Shown in pieces: positions 1 through 12,122 of a stretch of 51,580 nt of DNA. The notes under the pieces are model-generated. The model was not told the DNA's origin, searched no databases, and saw nothing but the letters and a program-made list of their open reading frames with translations. Numbering within the stretch: the first letter of the stretch is position 1; each line of letters begins with the position of its first letter. Source of the DNA: an uncultured Pseudohongiella sp. (GTDB lineage: Bacteria; Pseudomonadota; Gammaproteobacteria; Pseudomonadales; Pseudohongiellaceae). Location of the stretch: contig CACJWK010000017.1 in the NCBI GenBank assembly GCA_902597095.1, forward strand, positions 1-51,580, read 5' to 3'. The position numbers and the translations under genes are program-made.

Positions 1-381
1 CCCCTGCCTCGAGGCATCTTCCGCCAGCGCAACATATCGAAGCACGATGTCCTGCAACCCCTGCAGGGCAATTTCGTTATCGGGATCATAAGCGAGAACG
101 CGCTGGAATCGCCCGTGGGCACTGTCGTCGACGGGAGTCAGCAAGCGATCGGCGTCAAGCGCCTGCAAACCGGCAAACAACAAGTCGGCAATAAGACGCG
201 ACTCATTGTCCGGCAGTGCCGACGATCGCTGCGCCGTGGGCAACGGACGAATCTGCAAAATCTGATCATCAGCTTCCGAGTCAGGACCGACAGCGGGCTC
301 CGTAGCACAGGAAACGAGACTCACAGCACAGGCAAGGAGGCACGTTTGGGTCAGAAAGCGGTGACAAAAGCTGCAGTTCAC
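1..381 (-). CDS. Putative lipoprotein, C-terminus outside the window
   Basis: An open frame runs on the minus strand from a GTG at 379-381 to the window edge (127 codons, no stop reached). The N-terminus has a basic/hydrophobic start and a lipobox-like LVSC about 22 residues in, so it is probably an exported, lipidated outer-membrane or periplasmic protein. The visible mature part is acidic, and its end (about residues 95-127) resembles a TPR helix pair: an alternating helical stretch with a DPDNEIAL turn. It starts 17 nt after the moeA stop on the same strand, suggesting co-transcription. The only Shine-Dalgarno-like sequence (GAGGT) sits 13 nt upstream, which is long, so the start is uncertain. 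No specific function can be given. Confidence 0.6.
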   Translation of the reverse strand, partial: MNCSFCHRFLTQTCLLACAVSLVSCATEPAVGPDSEADDQILQIRPLPTAQRSSALPDNESRLIADLLFAGLQALDADRLLTPVDDSAHGRFQRVLAYDPDNEIALQGLQDIVLRYVALAEDASRQG

Positions 382-397
382 GGAAGGCTTATAGACC

Positions 398-1624
398 TCA
401 GACAAGTTCAGAAAATGGCAGAAATTTCAGCCTGTCACCCACCAAAACGGCGGTTTTCGGCGGCACGACTGCCAGGCCATCGGCAAGACTCAGAGAAGCA
501 CCGACCCCGGAACTCTGGTTATCAAATCTCTCGAGCGAAGCATTGCCTTCACCGTCTTCCTGGACACGGACTCGGAGGTATTCCTGTCGCTCCCCTGATC
601 GGTCAATGGCAAAACCAGCCGGTACGTCAAGACAGTCCGGAAACAGGCGCGAGGTTCCCTGCATGGAAAGCAACGCAGGCCGCACCAACAGCACGAATGT
701 CACAAAGGCGGAAACGGGGTTGCCCGGCAAACCAAAAAACTGTTTACCGCAAACCTTCCCGCTGGCGAAAGGCTTACCCGGCTTAATCGCCAGTTTCCAC
801 AAATCCAGTCCACCCAGAGACTCAACAGCAGCCTTAACATGATCTTCTTCGCCAACAGAAACGCCCCCGGTACTGACAATGACATCAGCCTCCTCTGCCG
901 CCTGCACCAGCACCGACCTGGTGGCCTCATAATCATCCTGCACCACGCCCATCTCAATGACCTCGGCACAGAGATTGCTCAACAGTGCGTGAAGCGTAAA
1001 GTAATTTGAATTGTAGATTTGACCGGGCCGCAACGGCGTACCGGGCATTGCCAATTCATCTCCCGTCACGAGAAGCGCAACCCGTAGTCGCCGTCGCACG
1101 GCTATGTGAGACAGACCAACCGAAGCCAACACGCCAAGATCTTGCGGGTACAATCTCCGGCCCGGCTCGAATAACAGCTGACCAGTTTTGATATCTTCGC
1201 CGGCAGCGCGCACATTCTCGCCCGGATGAACAGACTGCAGAATTCTAATCCCTTCGCTCAATGACTCGATATTTTCCTGCATGACAACCGCATCAGCACC
1301 GGGCGGCAAAGGGGCGCCCGTAAAAATTCTCGCTACATACCCAGTGTCAAGCGCGTTGCCAACCTCGCCCGCAGCGATGCGCTGACTAACAGGGAAAATA
1401 TGCCCTTTGCTGAACTCGGCGGCGCGAACCGCATAACCATCCATCGCACTGTTGGCATGAGGCGGCACATCAATGCCGGCCAGCACCTCGGTTCCCAGAA
1501 TTCTGCCAACCGCGACACGAAGCGGTACCTCCTCTGTCTCTACCATGCGTGGAAGCGAAGCCAATAGTTCAGGCAGCGCTTCAGCGATAGGTGTCAGCTT
1601 GCGGTCTGCTGGGTGGAGAATCAT
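398..1624 (-). CDS. moeA: Molybdopterin molybdenumtransferase MoeA
   Basis: MoeA inserts molybdate into adenylylated molybdopterin, the last common step of molybdenum cofactor synthesis in the cytoplasm. The 408-residue length fits the family (E. coli MoeA is 411). Recognisable blocks in order: SAMDGYAVR (59-67), FTGAPLPPGADAVVMQE (101-117), TGDEL (188-191 region), TGGVSVGEEDHVK (252-264; most homologues have GDYD where this has GEED), KPGKPFASG (281-289) and GLPGNPVS (298-305). The start is ATG with AAGG seven bases upstream. The window contains at least two enzymes that need this cofactor (12.1-16.2 kb and 40.7-42.5 kb), though moeA is not adjacent to either. Confidence 0.96.
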   Translation of the reverse strand: MILHPADRKLTPIAEALPELLASLPRMVETEEVPLRVAVGRILGTEVLAGIDVPPHANSAMDGYAVRAAEFSKGHIFPVSQRIAAGEVGNALDTGYVARIFTGAPLPPGADAVVMQENIESLSEGIRILQSVHPGENVRAAGEDIKTGQLLFEPGRRLYPQDLGVLASVGLSHIAVRRRLRVALLVTGDELAMPGTPLRPGQIYNSNYFTLHALLSNLCAEVIEMGVVQDDYEATRSVLVQAAEEADVIVSTGGVSVGEEDHVKAAVESLGGLDLWKLAIKPGKPFASGKVCGKQFFGLPGNPVSAFVTFVLLVRPALLSMQGTSRLFPDCLDVPAGFAIDRSGERQEYLRVRVQEDGEGNASLERFDNQSSGVGASLSLADGLAVVPPKTAVLVGDRLKFLPFSELV

Positions 1625-1684
1625 CGGTAAACCTTGGAACGAGTAGCAGGTGATTCTGAGGGCATCTGAGACAGAATATTGGAT

Positions 1685-2650
1685 TCAGGCAGCGTGATTC
1701 CCTACCCTGCTGTCGTCAGTGCTGCCGCTAGTACCGGTATCCTTGGCATAGCCCGCAGCCGGCCCATATAAGCGTTTCACAACTTCTTGCAAATTTCCCC
1801 GCCAGGATTTCTGCTTGATACCAAAAGTGTCAAAAATTTTCTTGCTGGAGAGAGTCGAATTGCGGATTTCAGGCGCTCGTGACTCACGCTCGATAAACTG
1901 TAGCGAGTCCAGTAGCTGATAGATCGACTCGTCATAATTGGCCGCATATTTCAGCGCCAACTCCGCAAATTCAATTTCTTCTTTACTCTCAAGCCCGCTG
2001 TAGTGGTAAGCACCCCATACACTAGCTCCGCAATCAACTTGCTGAGCCATGGCAAGAATCGCGGTGGCAAGATCGCCCGTATAAGTCGGACTGAAGCGAC
2101 GCTTTGTCACTTGAACAACCCCCTGATTCTTAATTGCAGTGCGAATCCAGGACTTGATGAGCCCGCGCTTCCATTTCCCGAACAGCCATCCCGGCCGGAT
2201 AATCAGATGCTCGGTATGCTGGCGAACAGCCTGCTCTCCCTTAAGCGCAGATGCGCCGTAAATCCCGCGCGGGTTGGTTTCATCGTTTTCGTTGTAGGCC
2301 AGTCGCTTGTCACCCTCAAACACATAAGCTGTCGACAAATGCATCATGGGGACCTTCAGGCCAGCACAGACCTCTGACAGCGTGGCGGGAAGGTCTGCGT
2401 TAACTTTTAAACAGCGTTCACTGGCGGATTCTGCCCTTTTCAAGGCACTGTGATTCCCCGAAATAAAATCAGTCAGGTTGATCAGCTGCGTCGGACCATA
2501 ATCGGTGACCATCTTCGCGATAGCGGTTCGATTATCAGGATCAAAGAGCTTATCGGGAGGCGCCATGAAGCGGATTTTGCGTCTCCGCAAAATTTCGATG
2601 AGATCTTTACCGGTTGGACTGTTCGTTCCGGCCAGAAACAGGCGCATCAT
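1685..2650 (-). CDS. RmlD-like sugar-nucleotide SDR, divergent active site
   Basis: A 321-residue protein of the extended short-chain dehydrogenase superfamily, closest by eye to dTDP-4-dehydrorhamnose reductases (RmlD). The N-terminus has a beta-alpha nucleotide-binding start (GTNSPTGK, 8-15) less glycine-rich than the usual GxxGxxG. STAYVFEG (106-113) matches the RmlD STDYVFDG block and a Tyr motif begins at 131. The usual YxxxK is disturbed: the Lys position (135) is Ala and a Lys lies at 137, so catalysis may be lost or altered. RPGWLFG (152-158) is another RmlD block. It stands alone, 60 bp upstream of moeA on the same strand, with no other rhamnose genes nearby. Two adjacent ATG codons make the exact start uncertain by one residue. 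Confidence 0.75.
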   Translation of the reverse strand: MMRLFLAGTNSPTGKDLIEILRRRKIRFMAPPDKLFDPDNRTAIAKMVTDYGPTQLINLTDFISGNHSALKRAESASERCLKVNADLPATLSEVCAGLKVPMMHLSTAYVFEGDKRLAYNENDETNPRGIYGASALKGEQAVRQHTEHLIIRPGWLFGKWKRGLIKSWIRTAIKNQGVVQVTKRRFSPTYTGDLATAILAMAQQVDCGASVWGAYHYSGLESKEEIEFAELALKYAANYDESIYQLLDSLQFIERESRAPEIRNSTLSSKKIFDTFGIKQKSWRGNLQEVVKRLYGPAAGYAKDTGTSGSTDDSRVGNHAA

Positions 2651-2867
2651 CTGATCAAGGTTCCAGTGTGGTCTAGCGCTGACACGGGCTAACTTCGGGC
2701 AAGACGGCGTTCAAGTCAAGTTGCCGAAACTTCGAAACATCGAGCGCTTGATTCCTGAAGGCGGTCGCCGCAGAGTTCGTCAGAATCATGTTTCGCACAG
2801 CGATCCAGACGGCCGACACACGGACCACGCAACGGCGGACAATAGATCGGCATTCGGTGGATGGTCG

Positions 2868-3329
2868 CTAGAATGGAATGTCGTCGTCAAAATTATCGAA
2901 ATTCTGAGGCGGCGCTGCAGCCTGCCCCTGACTGGGCTGGGCTGCCGGTGCCGCGGCCATCTGGGAGCCGCCGAAATCCTGTGACACGCCGCCGCGGGAA
3001 TCGAGCATTTGCATCTCGTTTGCCACAACTTCCGTGCTGTATCTTTTTACGCCATCCTGCTCCCAGGATCGTGTTTGGAGACGCCCTTCGACGTAAAGCT
3101 TGGTGCCCTTTTTGACGTACTGCTCGACAATTTCCGCAAGACGATTGAAAAAGACCACTCGGTGCCACTCGGTCTTCTCCTGCTGCTCCCCGGTACTTTT
3201 GTCCTTCCAGGTCTCACTGGTTGCCAGTGAGACATTGGCCACCGCATTGCCGTTGGGCATATACCGGACCTCAGGGTCGTTACCCAGATTTCCCACCAGA
3301 ATCACTTTATTTACACCGCGACTTGCCAC
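2868..3329 (-). CDS. ssb: Single-stranded DNA-binding protein
   Basis: SSB coats single-stranded DNA in replication, recombination and repair and recruits partners through its C-terminal tip. The 153-residue protein has the OB-fold in residues 1-110, opening with the characteristic [11 protein letters not shown] block, then a Gln/Ala/Pro-rich linker and the acidic tip DDDIPF, which is intact. The start is GTG (complement of 3327-3329) with GGAG six bases upstream. It is divergent from uvrA, as in E. coli and many other gammaproteobacteria. Confidence 0.97.
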   Translation of the reverse strand: MASRGVNKVILVGNLGNDPEVRYMPNGNAVANVSLATSETWKDKSTGEQQEKTEWHRVVFFNRLAEIVEQYVKKGTKLYVEGRLQTRSWEQDGVKRYSTEVVANEMQMLDSRGGVSQDFGGSQMAAAPAAQPSQGQAAAPPQNFDNFDDDIPF

Positions 3330-3473
3330 TCTTTTCTCCCTTGCTGAGCTTTGCCATGTTTTCCGCCCAAGTCTATACCATCGATCTGAATAAGTGGAAA
3401 TTTATACGGCTTTTCATTCAAACAGCGGCACCCGCGGACGAGCGAAGCTCAATCTGAAAGATTGAAATCCATC

Positions 3474-3495
3474 TCCACTTTACTCTCGTAGTGGA
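3474..3495. promoter_or_regulatory. Short inverted repeat upstream of uvrA
   Basis: TCCACT and AGTGGA form a perfect 6-bp inverted repeat with a 10-nt spacer, 44 bp before the uvrA ATG in the ssb/uvrA divergent region. It does not resemble the E. coli LexA box (CTGT-N8-ACAG), and I saw no such box elsewhere in the interval. A role as operator is only a possibility. Confidence 0.2.
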
Positions 3496-3538
3496 ATGTT
3501 CTGATAATAGCCGGCTTGACTCTGCTCGCGGTAAACCA

Positions 3539-6361
<2,823 letters not shown>

Positions 6362-6723
6362 ATGATCCAAAGTCAGTCAATTCTGAACGCGGTCATGCCG
6401 GCGCTGACAGGCGGACTCTGGCAGGATGCAATCTCCACAAAGCGCTTGGGGTCATGGCCCGATTGTGCGAGAATGCGCGCCGCCTCGCAGAAGCGTGTCG
6501 TGGTCGACAGCGGGATCTGTCAAGGGAGCTCAAGCTTTGCGCCCACGACTGCAGCAGACCTCTGATTGACTGGATTTTGTCATAAAAACGCAACCATCGG
6601 GCTATTATACTTGGCCCGGAATATTCTCCCGCAGCCAGCGTATGGAAGCGCAATCAAGCAATCAGCAGCCGCGGTCCTACAGGAATCAAAACCTAATTAG
6701 ACCAACCCTATCAGGAGGAGCGC
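6362..6723. other. Intergenic region, uvrA to TonB receptor
   Basis: There is no convincing gene here: the short open frames on both strands lack a ribosome site and family features. It probably carries the promoter of the downstream receptor. A TATACT hexamer at 6606-6611 is a good -10 match but has no clear -35 at the right distance, and TTGACT at 6566-6571 is too far upstream to pair with it. A strong ribosome site (AGGAGG) lies just before 6724. Confidence 0.5.
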
Positions 6724-9700
6724 ATGCGTAACCCACGTAATGCAACAAACATTCTATGTGCCTCAGTCCTGGCAGCCATCGGAACGCTCTCCGGCGAACT
6801 GGCAGCTCAGGACACTTCATCAGGCATCCGCGGCAGACTGGTTGATGGCTCGGGCAGTCCGTTGGCCAACGCCACCGTGGTCGTTCAGGATTCACGAACC
6901 GGCGCCACCCGCACCCTCGAATCCAACAACACCGGTACTTTCTACGCGACCAACCTGCCGGTCGGTGGACCGTATATTGTCACCATCAACAATTCCAAAA
7001 CGGTAACCATTGACTCGATCCAACTGGGTGATGTCTACAACCTGACGGTTGACATGGGCGCCCCGAGCGAAGTGGAAGAAATCCTGGTTTTTGGTCAGGC
7101 AAACACGCTGGTAGACATCGCTGCCGGCCCAGCAGCAACCTTCGGCACGTTCGATCTGGACACGGCGATAGCCTACAACCGCGATATTCGCGACGTTTAC
7201 TCCTTGGATCCGCGTTTTAACCTCGACGGTGATGCGCGTGACTCTCAGACCAACTGCATCGGCAAGCATCCTCGCTTCAACTCGGTCATGCTGGACGGAG
7301 TTGCTCAGAATGATCGCTTTGGTCTTAACAGCAACGGTTACGCGACTGCGACGGGCATGCCGTTCCCATATGCTGCAGTCGCTCAGGTATCTGCTGAGCT
7401 GGCACCTTTTGATGTCACCTACGGCGGGTTCAGCGCCTGCAACATAAATGCGGTAACACGCTCAGGCACCAATGAATGGTCCGGAAACGTGTTCTACGAA
7501 TTTACCAACGATGGCCTGCGCGGTGACCTAATCGAACGTCGAGATGGATCACAGCAAAGCTTCTCAACGCCTGAGTATGACGAAGAATACAAGGGCTTCA
7601 GCGTCGGCGGCCCACTGATCACAGACAAACTGTTCTTTTTCACGGCCTACGAAGAATCCGAGCAACCGGAATTCATTGGACAGGGCGTAGCCGGTTCCGG
7701 CAGCGGCGTAGAGCGTGACTGGCTGGACCTCGATACGTTCAATCTGGTCAACAATGCGGCCCGCGATCTCTACAACATTGACACAGGCGGCGCCCCCAGT
7801 GACGGACTGCAAACGGCAGAAAGCTGGATGGGACGCCTGGACTGGAACATCAGTGATCGGCACTCGGCTGCCCTAATCTACAACATATATGAAGGCTTCG
7901 AAGATCGCGCGTCAGACGGCGATCAGAATGAATTCGAATTCGCCAATCACTTCTACCGTAAGGGCGCCGATCTGGAAACCCTCACAGTGAAACTGAAGTC
8001 ACAATGGAGCGATGCGTTCTCGACGGACATTTTCTACAACACCAACGAGATGCTCGACTCTCAGGTTACCGTCGGCCCCAAAGATGTGGGAGATCATCAG
8101 ATCAGCGTCAACGGTCGCAACAATGTGATCTATCTCGGCGCCGATGACTCCCGTCAGGCTAATGCGCTGAACTGGGAATCTGCGTACTTTCGCTTTCTCG
8201 GTGAGTATCTGATTGGCGATCACATCGTGACTTTTGGCTATGAGCGAGATGAACTGGATGTCTTCAACAAGTTCGTCCAGCACTCTAACGGCGGCGAATG
8301 GGATTACTTCGATGATTCTCTGGGCAATCCCGCAGCCTGTGCCGCGCTGGATGCGCAGGGTCGCTTTGACGATCCGACCTGCGGCCTGTCCGGTATTGAC
8401 CGATTCCTGCTGGGGCGCCCGAGTCGCGTCTACTACGGCAGCGGCGGAGGAACAAACAACCCGGATGACGCAGCGGCCAAATTCCGCAACAACGTCGACA
8501 TGTTCTACGTGCAGGATGAGTGGTTTATCCCCGAGTACGATCTGACTCTGGTGGGCGGGCTCCGGTATGAACGGATGAGCATGGACGATCGCCCTCAATT
8601 CAATCAGGCGTTTACCTCACTGATGGGTGTCCGCAATGATGCCAATCTGGATGGCGTTGACCTGTGGATGCCGCGTCTCGGTTTTACCTGGGAGGCTAAC
8701 TACAATCTGACCGTTCGCGGTGGCGTCGGCCTCTACTCTGGCGGTAACCCAAATGTATGGGTAACCAATGCTTGGAGTAATGACGGCATTTCGAATGTCC
8801 AGCTGCAGTATCGCAATTTCAGCGGTGCGGAATCGGTGTTTAACGACGTTGCGCTGAGTGGCGCGGGACGTCCTGGTTATGATGTGCCTAAGTCTCTGTT
8901 TGATCAGGTTGCCGCTACCACAGCCGCAAACGCAGCCAATGAGGGGCTGGTAATTATTGACCCCAACTATAAACAGCCCTCCGAGTGGAAATACTCTTTG
9001 GGAGCGACTTACTCGTTTGACAGCGGTCTGACGCTGGATGCCGACCTGATTTACTCGCGTCAGGACAACCCGGCTTATTATGAAGACCTCGCCCAGGACC
9101 AGGTCGGAACAACTGCGGCCGGTGCGCCGATTTTTGACTTCGTTCGCGGTGAAGACAACTTCATGCTGACCAACGCGCAGACCGAAGGCGAAGGCGTTGC
9201 TTTCTCAATTGTCGCCCGTCACCGATATGACTGGGGTCTGGACTGGAATTTTGGCTATGCCTACACCGACCAGACTGATGTCAGCCCGATGACTTCCTCA
9301 GTCGCCGGATCTAACTTCGGCAACCTCGCACTGACCTCGCTGGTGGACCCGGTAGCAGCAACCTCAAACTATGTATCGCCTCACCGATTCACAGGGCGAG
9401 TTAGCTATGCGCACGAGTTCATTCCGGGCAACGAGACCCGCTTCACCGCGTTCCTTTATCGCAAACAGGGTCAACCGACCAGTCACGTGATGAGCTCTTC
9501 CGATCTGGAAGGCGATGGCTTCTTTGGCCGCCATCAGCTCTACATCCCGGCGCTCAATGATCCAAATGTGGTTATCGGGCCGGGTTTTGATATCACCGGT
9601 TGGGAGCGTTTTGTGCTGGATAACGGCTATGCCGAATTTGCTGGAGGATTCGTGCCACGTAACCAGAACTTTTCAGACTGGTCTACTCGACTCGATTTCA

Positions 9701-9957
9701 GGATCGACCAGGAGCTGCCTCTGGTTTTCGGCACTCAGGCCCGAGCCTATCTGAAGGTCTACAACGTGCTAAACATGCTGAACGACAGCTGGGGGCGACA
9801 GTCTGACGCCTACTTCTTCAATCAGCAGGTTGTTACCGCATCACTGGACGCTCAGAACCGGTACGTGTTTGAAGACTTCCGCAACCGCGGTCTGACGGAT
9901 TTGCGTGAAAACGCTACGCTGTACGAGATCCGCATGGGTATTCAGTTCGAATTCTGA
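6724..9957 (+). CDS. Oar-like TonB-dependent receptor with N-terminal carboxypeptidase-regulatory-like domain
   Basis: An outer-membrane beta-barrel receptor of 1077 residues. In order: signal peptide (1-29, ending near LAAQ); an immunoglobulin-like carboxypeptidase-regulatory domain (about 33-110, starting SGIRGRLVDGSGSPLANATV); a plug region (about 115-250); and a long barrel rich in aromatic beta-strands ending in the sorting signal IQFEF with terminal Phe. This is the architecture of the Oar/CarbopepD_reg group, whose substrates are often peptides or complex polymers; the substrate here is unknown. An AGGAGG ribosome site directly precedes the ATG. It faces an M14 carboxypeptidase across a shared terminator, which is compatible with peptide scavenging but does not prove it. 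Confidence 0.9.
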   Translation: MRNPRNATNILCASVLAAIGTLSGELAAQDTSSGIRGRLVDGSGSPLANATVVVQDSRTGATRTLESNNTGTFYATNLPVGGPYIVTINNSKTVTIDSIQLGDVYNLTVDMGAPSEVEEILVFGQANTLVDIAAGPAATFGTFDLDTAIAYNRDIRDVYSLDPRFNLDGDARDSQTNCIGKHPRFNSVMLDGVAQNDRFGLNSNGYATATGMPFPYAAVAQVSAELAPFDVTYGGFSACNINAVTRSGTNEWSGNVFYEFTNDGLRGDLIERRDGSQQSFSTPEYDEEYKGFSVGGPLITDKLFFFTAYEESEQPEFIGQGVAGSGSGVERDWLDLDTFNLVNNAARDLYNIDTGGAPSDGLQTAESWMGRLDWNISDRHSAALIYNIYEGFEDRASDGDQNEFEFANHFYRKGADLETLTVKLKSQWSDAFSTDIFYNTNEMLDSQVTVGPKDVGDHQISVNGRNNVIYLGADDSRQANALNWESAYFRFLGEYLIGDHIVTFGYERDELDVFNKFVQHSNGGEWDYFDDSLGNPAACAALDAQGRFDDPTCGLSGIDRFLLGRPSRVYYGSGGGTNNPDDAAAKFRNNVDMFYVQDEWFIPEYDLTLVGGLRYERMSMDDRPQFNQAFTSLMGVRNDANLDGVDLWMPRLGFTWEANYNLTVRGGVGLYSGGNPNVWVTNAWSNDGISNVQLQYRNFSGAESVFNDVALSGAGRPGYDVPKSLFDQVAATTAANAANEGLVIIDPNYKQPSEWKYSLGATYSFDSGLTLDADLIYSRQDNPAYYEDLAQDQVGTTAAGAPIFDFVRGEDNFMLTNAQTEGEGVAFSIVARHRYDWGLDWNFGYAYTDQTDVSPMTSSVAGSNFGNLALTSLVDPVAATSNYVSPHRFTGRVSYAHEFIPGNETRFTAFLYRKQGQPTSHVMSSSDLEGDGFFGRHQLYIPALNDPNVVIGPGFDITGWERFVLDNGYAEFAGGFVPRNQNFSDWSTRLDFRIDQELPLVFGTQARAYLKVYNVLNMLNDSWGRQSDAYFFNQQVVTASLDAQNRYVFEDFRNRGLTDLRENATLYEIRMGIQFEF

Positions 9958-9993
9958 GCCAGCACGGTAAAACGGATTACTAAAGAGGAACAG

Positions 9994-10028
9994 AAAGCCC
10001 GGTGCTCATTCGAGCACCCGGCTTTTTT
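9994..10028. terminator. Rho-independent terminator shared by convergent genes
   Basis: A 14-bp stem (arms 9994-10007 and 10012-10025, one central C-C mismatch, 4-nt loop) followed by a T run to 10028. It lies 37 bp after the receptor stop. The A-rich left flank makes it usable from the other strand for the convergent peptidase gene. Confidence 0.88.
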
Positions 10029-10083
10029 ATGTTCGACCTTTTGTTACGACAACCCTGACTCCAGCCATCCTGATACCGGAGAC

Positions 10084-11718
10084 TCAGCGCACTTTAAAGA
10101 TCGGATACTCAACCAACTCAGATACACTGAGCGCTTCATCAAGAAAGTCATCAAACAGATTCCAGTAGGCCAGACCGTCGTCAGACTCAGGCTCCAGCAG
10201 GTAGAAAATCAGGTTAGCCAGCGGGCTACCCATTGAAACCACATAATCGCCGCGTGAGAAGGTTTTCGTGATGTCGACAAATTCGCCACTCAACAGACTG
10301 TTGGTTCGGCCATTCTGCACTGAATTCCGCTTGCCGACCTCGCGCACCATAAACTGCTGTCCAGGGAATGCAGCATCTGCCTCCAGGGTTTCAACCCAGA
10401 TACCGTGTTCCTGAAGTTTTTCTGCCAGGCCGGTGAAGGCAGCGCTGAAAATATAGGCACTCGGCACCAATGCCGTTTGTCTGGACTCGAACCGGTTGTA
10501 ATTCAGCACCCCGGCGATGGTGACCAGTTCTGCGCTGCGCACAAAATCCGTCGATCCGTTTGCCTTCCGATAAGGAATGTAACGATAAGTCAGCAGATCC
10601 AGCGGCTCTTCGCGGGGCACCATGGAAAACTGCACGCCATTTTGCTGACCAATGGCACTGGCGGCAACTCTCCGGTCAGCCTCGTGGTTTATCTGCCGCA
10701 TGGTTCTGCCATGCTGGTGGGTATATTCTAGAATTTCCTCAACAAACACATTCGCCGCATGCACGCGTTTGTAGAACCGATCATGGGAAAACGTTTCACT
10801 GAGAATCGCCATGCGATTCCGCAGCCCCATGTAATTGGTAAGGTATCTTGGCGCATGATGATAGGTGCGTAATTCGGTGGGCGGCCAGCTGCGATAGTCA
10901 TAGCCACCGTACCAGTCAATATCGAGATTAAATTTCTCTTTCACGCTTTGCTTCAGCGCCGGTAGCATGACCTCACTGGTATAGTTTGACGTGCTGGCGT
11001 CTCCCGCCGTAGCGTAGGACGGCGCATAGGTCAATGAGTACCCGTGCCAGGTCCCGTTGGTCGTGTGCAGATCTACCAGCAGATCCGGATCCCAGCGCTG
11101 AATCACGTTTCTGAAGAGCGCCTTCGTCTCATCTGCCTCGACAATCATTCCGTCCCGATTCAGATCATATCCGTGCGCTGTCCGCACCCCGGTCATGACC
11201 GGACTCAATTCCTGATTGGGCCGCGAATTCTTCACCATGGCGTCATTGCCGTCAGCATTATAGATCGGCACAAAAATCAGTATCTGATTGTCCAGCAGAT
11301 GCTGCTTGTCTCCGAACAGAATATCGCGCATCACAATCAGCGATGCTTCCTTACCCTCCACTTCGCCACCATGAATGTTTGCCTGAATAGCAATCACCGG
11401 TTTGCCGCTGGCTTCAGCCTGCGCCGGCGAGGAGACTGGAGGATTTGCCAGCACAACAATGGGCACGTCGCGCCCTTCCCGGGTCAGCAGCAGGGTTTCG
11501 CGGTACATCAGGTCAGTCTGGCTGTCCAGCGCATCCAGCACCTCAATGACCTCATTGAACGTGGAGGTACGCTCGTAATGACTGCGCTCGGCCGCAGTCA
11601 TCATGCCTTCAGTGAAAGAAGGGATTGTTTGCGCCTGCGCCGAATGCAGACACACGCAGGTGCAGACTGCGAACGCGGCAAGTGCTTGATGATACTGGAT
11701 CCTGTCAGAGCGTTTCAC
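10084..11718 (-). CDS. Exported M14-family zinc carboxypeptidase
   Basis: A 544-residue metallopeptidase of family M14. A signal peptide occupies about residues 1-30 (ending SAQA-QT). Zinc ligands are visible as HGGE (His116, Glu119) and the later DLHTTNG (His218); DLNRD at 185-189 is the usual substrate-binding block. LSETFSHD further on may hold the general-base Glu. A C-terminal part of about 200 residues extends beyond the catalytic domain. It should hydrolyse C-terminal residues of peptides in the periplasm or outside the cell. It is convergent with the Oar-like receptor, sharing the terminator near 10 kb, and its promoter must lie in the 400-bp gap before the molybdenum hydroxylase genes. 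Confidence 0.88.
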   Translation of the reverse strand: MKRSDRIQYHQALAAFAVCTCVCLHSAQAQTIPSFTEGMMTAAERSHYERTSTFNEVIEVLDALDSQTDLMYRETLLLTREGRDVPIVVLANPPVSSPAQAEASGKPVIAIQANIHGGEVEGKEASLIVMRDILFGDKQHLLDNQILIFVPIYNADGNDAMVKNSRPNQELSPVMTGVRTAHGYDLNRDGMIVEADETKALFRNVIQRWDPDLLVDLHTTNGTWHGYSLTYAPSYATAGDASTSNYTSEVMLPALKQSVKEKFNLDIDWYGGYDYRSWPPTELRTYHHAPRYLTNYMGLRNRMAILSETFSHDRFYKRVHAANVFVEEILEYTHQHGRTMRQINHEADRRVAASAIGQQNGVQFSMVPREEPLDLLTYRYIPYRKANGSTDFVRSAELVTIAGVLNYNRFESRQTALVPSAYIFSAAFTGLAEKLQEHGIWVETLEADAAFPGQQFMVREVGKRNSVQNGRTNSLLSGEFVDITKTFSRGDYVVSMGSPLANLIFYLLEPESDDGLAYWNLFDDFLDEALSVSELVEYPIFKVR

Positions 11719-12122
11719 AGACTGTGACTCCTTACCGATTTCATACTGATTTTCTTACGGATGCCCAGCGAACGAGCGGCGCTCTCGCGCCGCTGCGTCC
11801 GAACATCGTTTGCCACCGGACCAAAGATACCCTGATTCTGCTCTGGAATCGCGTTGGGGGTTGAAAACGGAATCTTAAGGCACGGAAAGTACGTAACCGG
11901 TCGGCAGTCGTCGGTGATTGTAACAGTGTGTAATATTTTCGCTCAGAAGGCTTCCAGGCCCCTATTTTCCGGTGTTTCGGAGAGGTCTGATTCGCGACTT
12001 TGTTGCTTTTATCGCAGAAAGGGCTTAGCCTCACAAGTGACCTAAACGCCAGATATATCTGGGAAAAACCGCATCCCAAAGCCTCTCGCTGCGGATGCGC
12101 TCGTTAACCCACAAACGGAGCA
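11719..12122. other. Divergent intergenic region with GC-rich hairpin
   Basis: This 404-bp gap separates the peptidase (minus) from the molybdenum hydroxylase operon (plus) and must hold both promoters. The open frame across it on the minus strand is Arg/Ser-rich, has no ribosome site and looks non-coding. The visible structure is a perfect 8-bp stem with a TCTC loop at 11775-11794 (AGCGGCGC / GCGCCGCT). It is not followed by T residues, so it is not a normal terminator. I could not fix a promoter with confidence. Confidence 0.5.

Noticed and set aside
115..786. Plus-strand open frame of 223 codons over moeA and the lipoprotein gene
   Set aside because: It is Arg/Gln/Pro-rich, has no ribosome site, and is antisense to moeA, which matches its family over its full length.
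3330..3538. Possible LexA (SOS) box between ssb and uvrA
   Set aside because: No CTGT-N8-ACAG sequence or close variant is present, although these genes are SOS-controlled in E. coli.
6566..6611. TTGACT and TATACT as a promoter for the Oar-like receptor
   Set aside because: The two hexamers are 34 bases apart, twice the allowed spacing, so they cannot be paired.
7999..8598. 199-codon minus-strand open frame inside the Oar-like receptor gene
   Set aside because: It lies entirely antisense to a well-supported barrel region and shows no start signals.
11741..12079. 112-codon minus-strand open frame in the intergenic region
   Set aside because: Arg/Ser/Pro-rich composition, no ribosome site, and it ends inside the promoter gap of the peptidase; nothing family-like.
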